Shown: positions 62,618 through 64,000 of the stretch, piece after piece | Layout: the number at the start of each line of letters is the position of its first letter | Numbering within the stretch: the stretch's first letter is position 1 | NCBI GenBank assembly: GCA_947631955.1 | Contig: CANRNJ010000008.1 | Span: 1-64,000 of the forward strand | Direction of reading: 5' to 3' | From: an uncultured Lachnospiraceae bacterium | GTDB lineage: Bacteria > Bacillota > Clostridia > Lachnospirales > Lachnospiraceae | Length of the DNA: 64,000 nucleotides | Made by a program: the position numbers and the translations under genes | Notes under the pieces: generated by a model | The model's input: only the letters and a program-made list of their open reading frames with translations | Told to the model about the DNA's origin: nothing | The model's database searches: none

Positions 62618-64000
62618 TCAAAAATTAAAGTAAAGGAATGTGCTCACCTGCGACAGGGACAGGATGCACCACACAAACAGGATACAGATGATCCAGCACC
62701 GTTTCGAGGTCAATTCTCCCCGCATGGTGCGTTCGTATGCATTGGGCCTGAAGACTAGGAAGAAGGACAGGGCAAACAGTGCGATCATGAAGATCAGGTA
62801 CACATAGCCGGACAGGGCCGGTACCGCGAGTTCGACCGCCTGTTTCGCGATATAGATTTCCGCGATGTCAAGCCGCGCCGCCACATCAAATATTTTTCCC
62901 GTGTAATTTCCCGCAAACAGATTTTTAAACAGCTGCATGGCCCCTAGCATGTTCTGGCTTCGGAAGAAGAAGAGGGACATGTTAAAAAGGGTAAACGTAA
63001 AGATCCATCCCAGCCAGGGAGGGATATGGAAACGGGCCGGTCTTTTTTCCGCGCGCCCGGAAATGCCGACGATCCCCAGATTGTCCCATACGACCAGAAG
63101 GCCGTGGACAGCGCCCCATGCGATATAGGTCCATGCCGCGCCATGCCATAAACCGCTCAGCAGAAATATGATAAAGGTATTCAACAGCATACGCATACGT
63201 CCCTTTCTGCTGCCGCCCAGAGGAATGTATACATAGGTGATAAAGAACCGGGAGAGCGTGATATGCCATCTCTGCCAGAATTCCTTGATGCTGCATGAGC
63301 GGTACGGCGCGTCAAAGTTGACGGGAAGATCGATATTGAACATTTTGCCAAGTCCGATCGCCATGTCGGAGTAGCCGCTGAAATCAAAATACAGTTCAAA
63401 GGTGTAGGATAGGATCGTCGCGATCGTAGAAACCGTATCCAGTGAAAAAGTCTGCGCAAATCCGTAGTTTGCCATCAGGGCAAAAGTATCCGCGAGGAGG
63501 ACTTTTTTGGCAAGTCCAAGCACAAACAGGTAAATGCCTCTGGAGAAAGACGCCGCGTCAAATCTTCGCTTGGCGATATCCTCAAACTGAGGGATCATTT
63601 CCTTATACAAAACGATCGGCCCCGCGATCAGCTGCGGGAAAAAGGTGACGAAAGTAAGGTAGTTTATAAAAGAGTAATGCCCGCATTTTCCAAGACATCT
63701 GTCAATGATAAAGGACAGCTGCTGGAACGTAAAGAAACTGATGCCGAGCGGGAGTAAGACATGTTTAAGCGTAAAGTCCGTATGAAAGACATGATTGATG
63801 TTTTCTATAAAAAAATCATAGTACTTAAAGTAAAACAGGATGCCGAGATTTATCAGGATGCCCGCAGCAAGCCCGATCCGGGTCCGCAGTTTTTCATGGG
63901 AATCCATGCGGGTGAGCAGATAACTCAGCAGATAATTCAGGCCGATGCTAGACAGTATGACGGCGAGATAATAGACGTTGAAATAGCCGTAAAACCATAA
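62618..64000 (-). CDS. MBOAT family O-acyltransferase (partial)
   Basis: Membrane-bound O-acyltransferase of the AlgI/DltB type. The frame is open to the right edge, so the first part is missing and at least 460 residues are present. Many hydrophobic segments are visible, with the MBOAT core around FWQRWHITLSRFFITYVYIPLGG and the catalytic His in LLSGLWHGAAWTYIAWG. Such proteins pass acetyl or D-alanyl groups across the membrane to exopolysaccharide or teichoic acid. The partner SGNH-like protein is encoded downstream. Confidence 0.9.
   Translation of the reverse strand, partial: LWFYGYFNVYYLAVILSSIGLNYLLSYLLTRMDSHEKLRTRIGLAAGILINLGILFYFKYYDFFIENINHVFHTDFTLKHVLLPLGISFFTFQQLSFIIDRCLGKCGHYSFINYLTFVTFFPQLIAGPIVLYKEMIPQFEDIAKRRFDAASFSRGIYLFVLGLAKKVLLADTFALMANYGFAQTFSLDTVSTIATILSYTFELYFDFSGYSDMAIGLGKMFNIDLPVNFDAPYRSCSIKEFWQRWHITLSRFFITYVYIPLGGSRKGRMRMLLNTFIIFLLSGLWHGAAWTYIAWGAVHGLLVVWDNLGIVGISGRAEKRPARFHIPPWLGWIFTFTLFNMSLFFFRSQNMLGAMQLFKNLFAGNYTGKIFDVAARLDIAEIYIAKQAVELAVPALSGYVYLIFMIALFALSFFLVFRPNAYERTMRGELTSKRCWIICILFVWCILSLSQVSTFLYFNF

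Overview
The window spans the replication origin of a low-to-mid G+C Firmicute chromosome, most likely a spore-forming member of the Lachnospiraceae or a close clostridial relative. The gene order rpmH-rnpA-yidD-yidC-jag-mnmE-mnmG-rsmG, then parA-parB, faces away from dnaA-dnaN-yaaA-recF-gyrB-gyrA. A CotS-type spore coat kinase homologue, DUF3881, DUF4446 and several carbohydrate-active enzymes fit that group. Assignment to a genus is not possible from the sequence alone.

Layout. 0-9.4 kb (minus strand): mazG, a PEGA-repeat lipoprotein, a CotS-like kinase fold, CCA-adding enzyme, a small conserved protein, and a GH3/GH127 glycosidase pair. 9.4-15.6 kb: tRNA-Pro, a CPA2-type antiporter, trxA, trmB, a D-Ala-D-Ala carboxypeptidase converging on a DEDDh exonuclease, and tRNA-Arg. 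15.6-20.4 kb: HD-GYP protein, serS, DUF3881, DUF4446, parB and parA. 20.4-25.4 kb: a parS cluster, a DegS/DegU-like two-component pair, an alpha/beta hydrolase and a B12-binding radical SAM protein. 25.4-32.4 kb: rsmG, mnmG, mnmE, jag, yidC, yidD, rnpA, rpmH. 32.4-34.6 kb: a bipartite oriC around dnaA. 34.6-41.8 kb: dnaN, yaaA, recF, gyrB, gyrA. 41.9-48.5 kb: a GH10 xylanase lipoprotein, a metallophosphoesterase, a membrane-anchored XRE regulator, a flavin reductase-rubredoxin fusion, a Nudix hydrolase and galactokinase. 48.5-57 kb: a complete BceRS-BceAB-like antimicrobial peptide sensing and detoxification module, a small Cys-rich protein, an ABC exporter and a MATE pump. 57-64 kb: a DUF4173/YozG-like/DUF2975 membrane operon, exodeoxyribonuclease III, a C39-like peptidase, and an SGNH-like protein paired with an MBOAT acyltransferase that runs off the right edge.

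How it works together. The core is a conserved replication, segregation, RNA modification and membrane-insertion block with nearly all genes co-directional with replication away from oriC. The outer flanks carry accessory functions: plant hemicellulose use (surface GH10 xylanase, cytoplasmic GH3 and GH127, galactokinase), redox and oxygen defence, and envelope stress or drug efflux.

I did not find a clear, wholly new multi-gene system: no CRISPR array, insertion sequence, phage or integrative element was recognised. The least explained signals are: a nine-G tract joining a possible 20-codon upstream ORF to the C39-like peptidase gene, where a one-base slip would fuse the frames; three 9-bp direct repeats with exact 21-bp spacing in front of the DUF2975 operon; a small Cys-rich protein with an N-terminal clamp-binding-like motif; a palindromic repeat fragment shared by the serS and yaaA upstream regions; and a 62-bp antiparallel coding overlap between dacA and an exonuclease gene. 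All function calls rest on reading motifs and gene order by eye; no database search was run.
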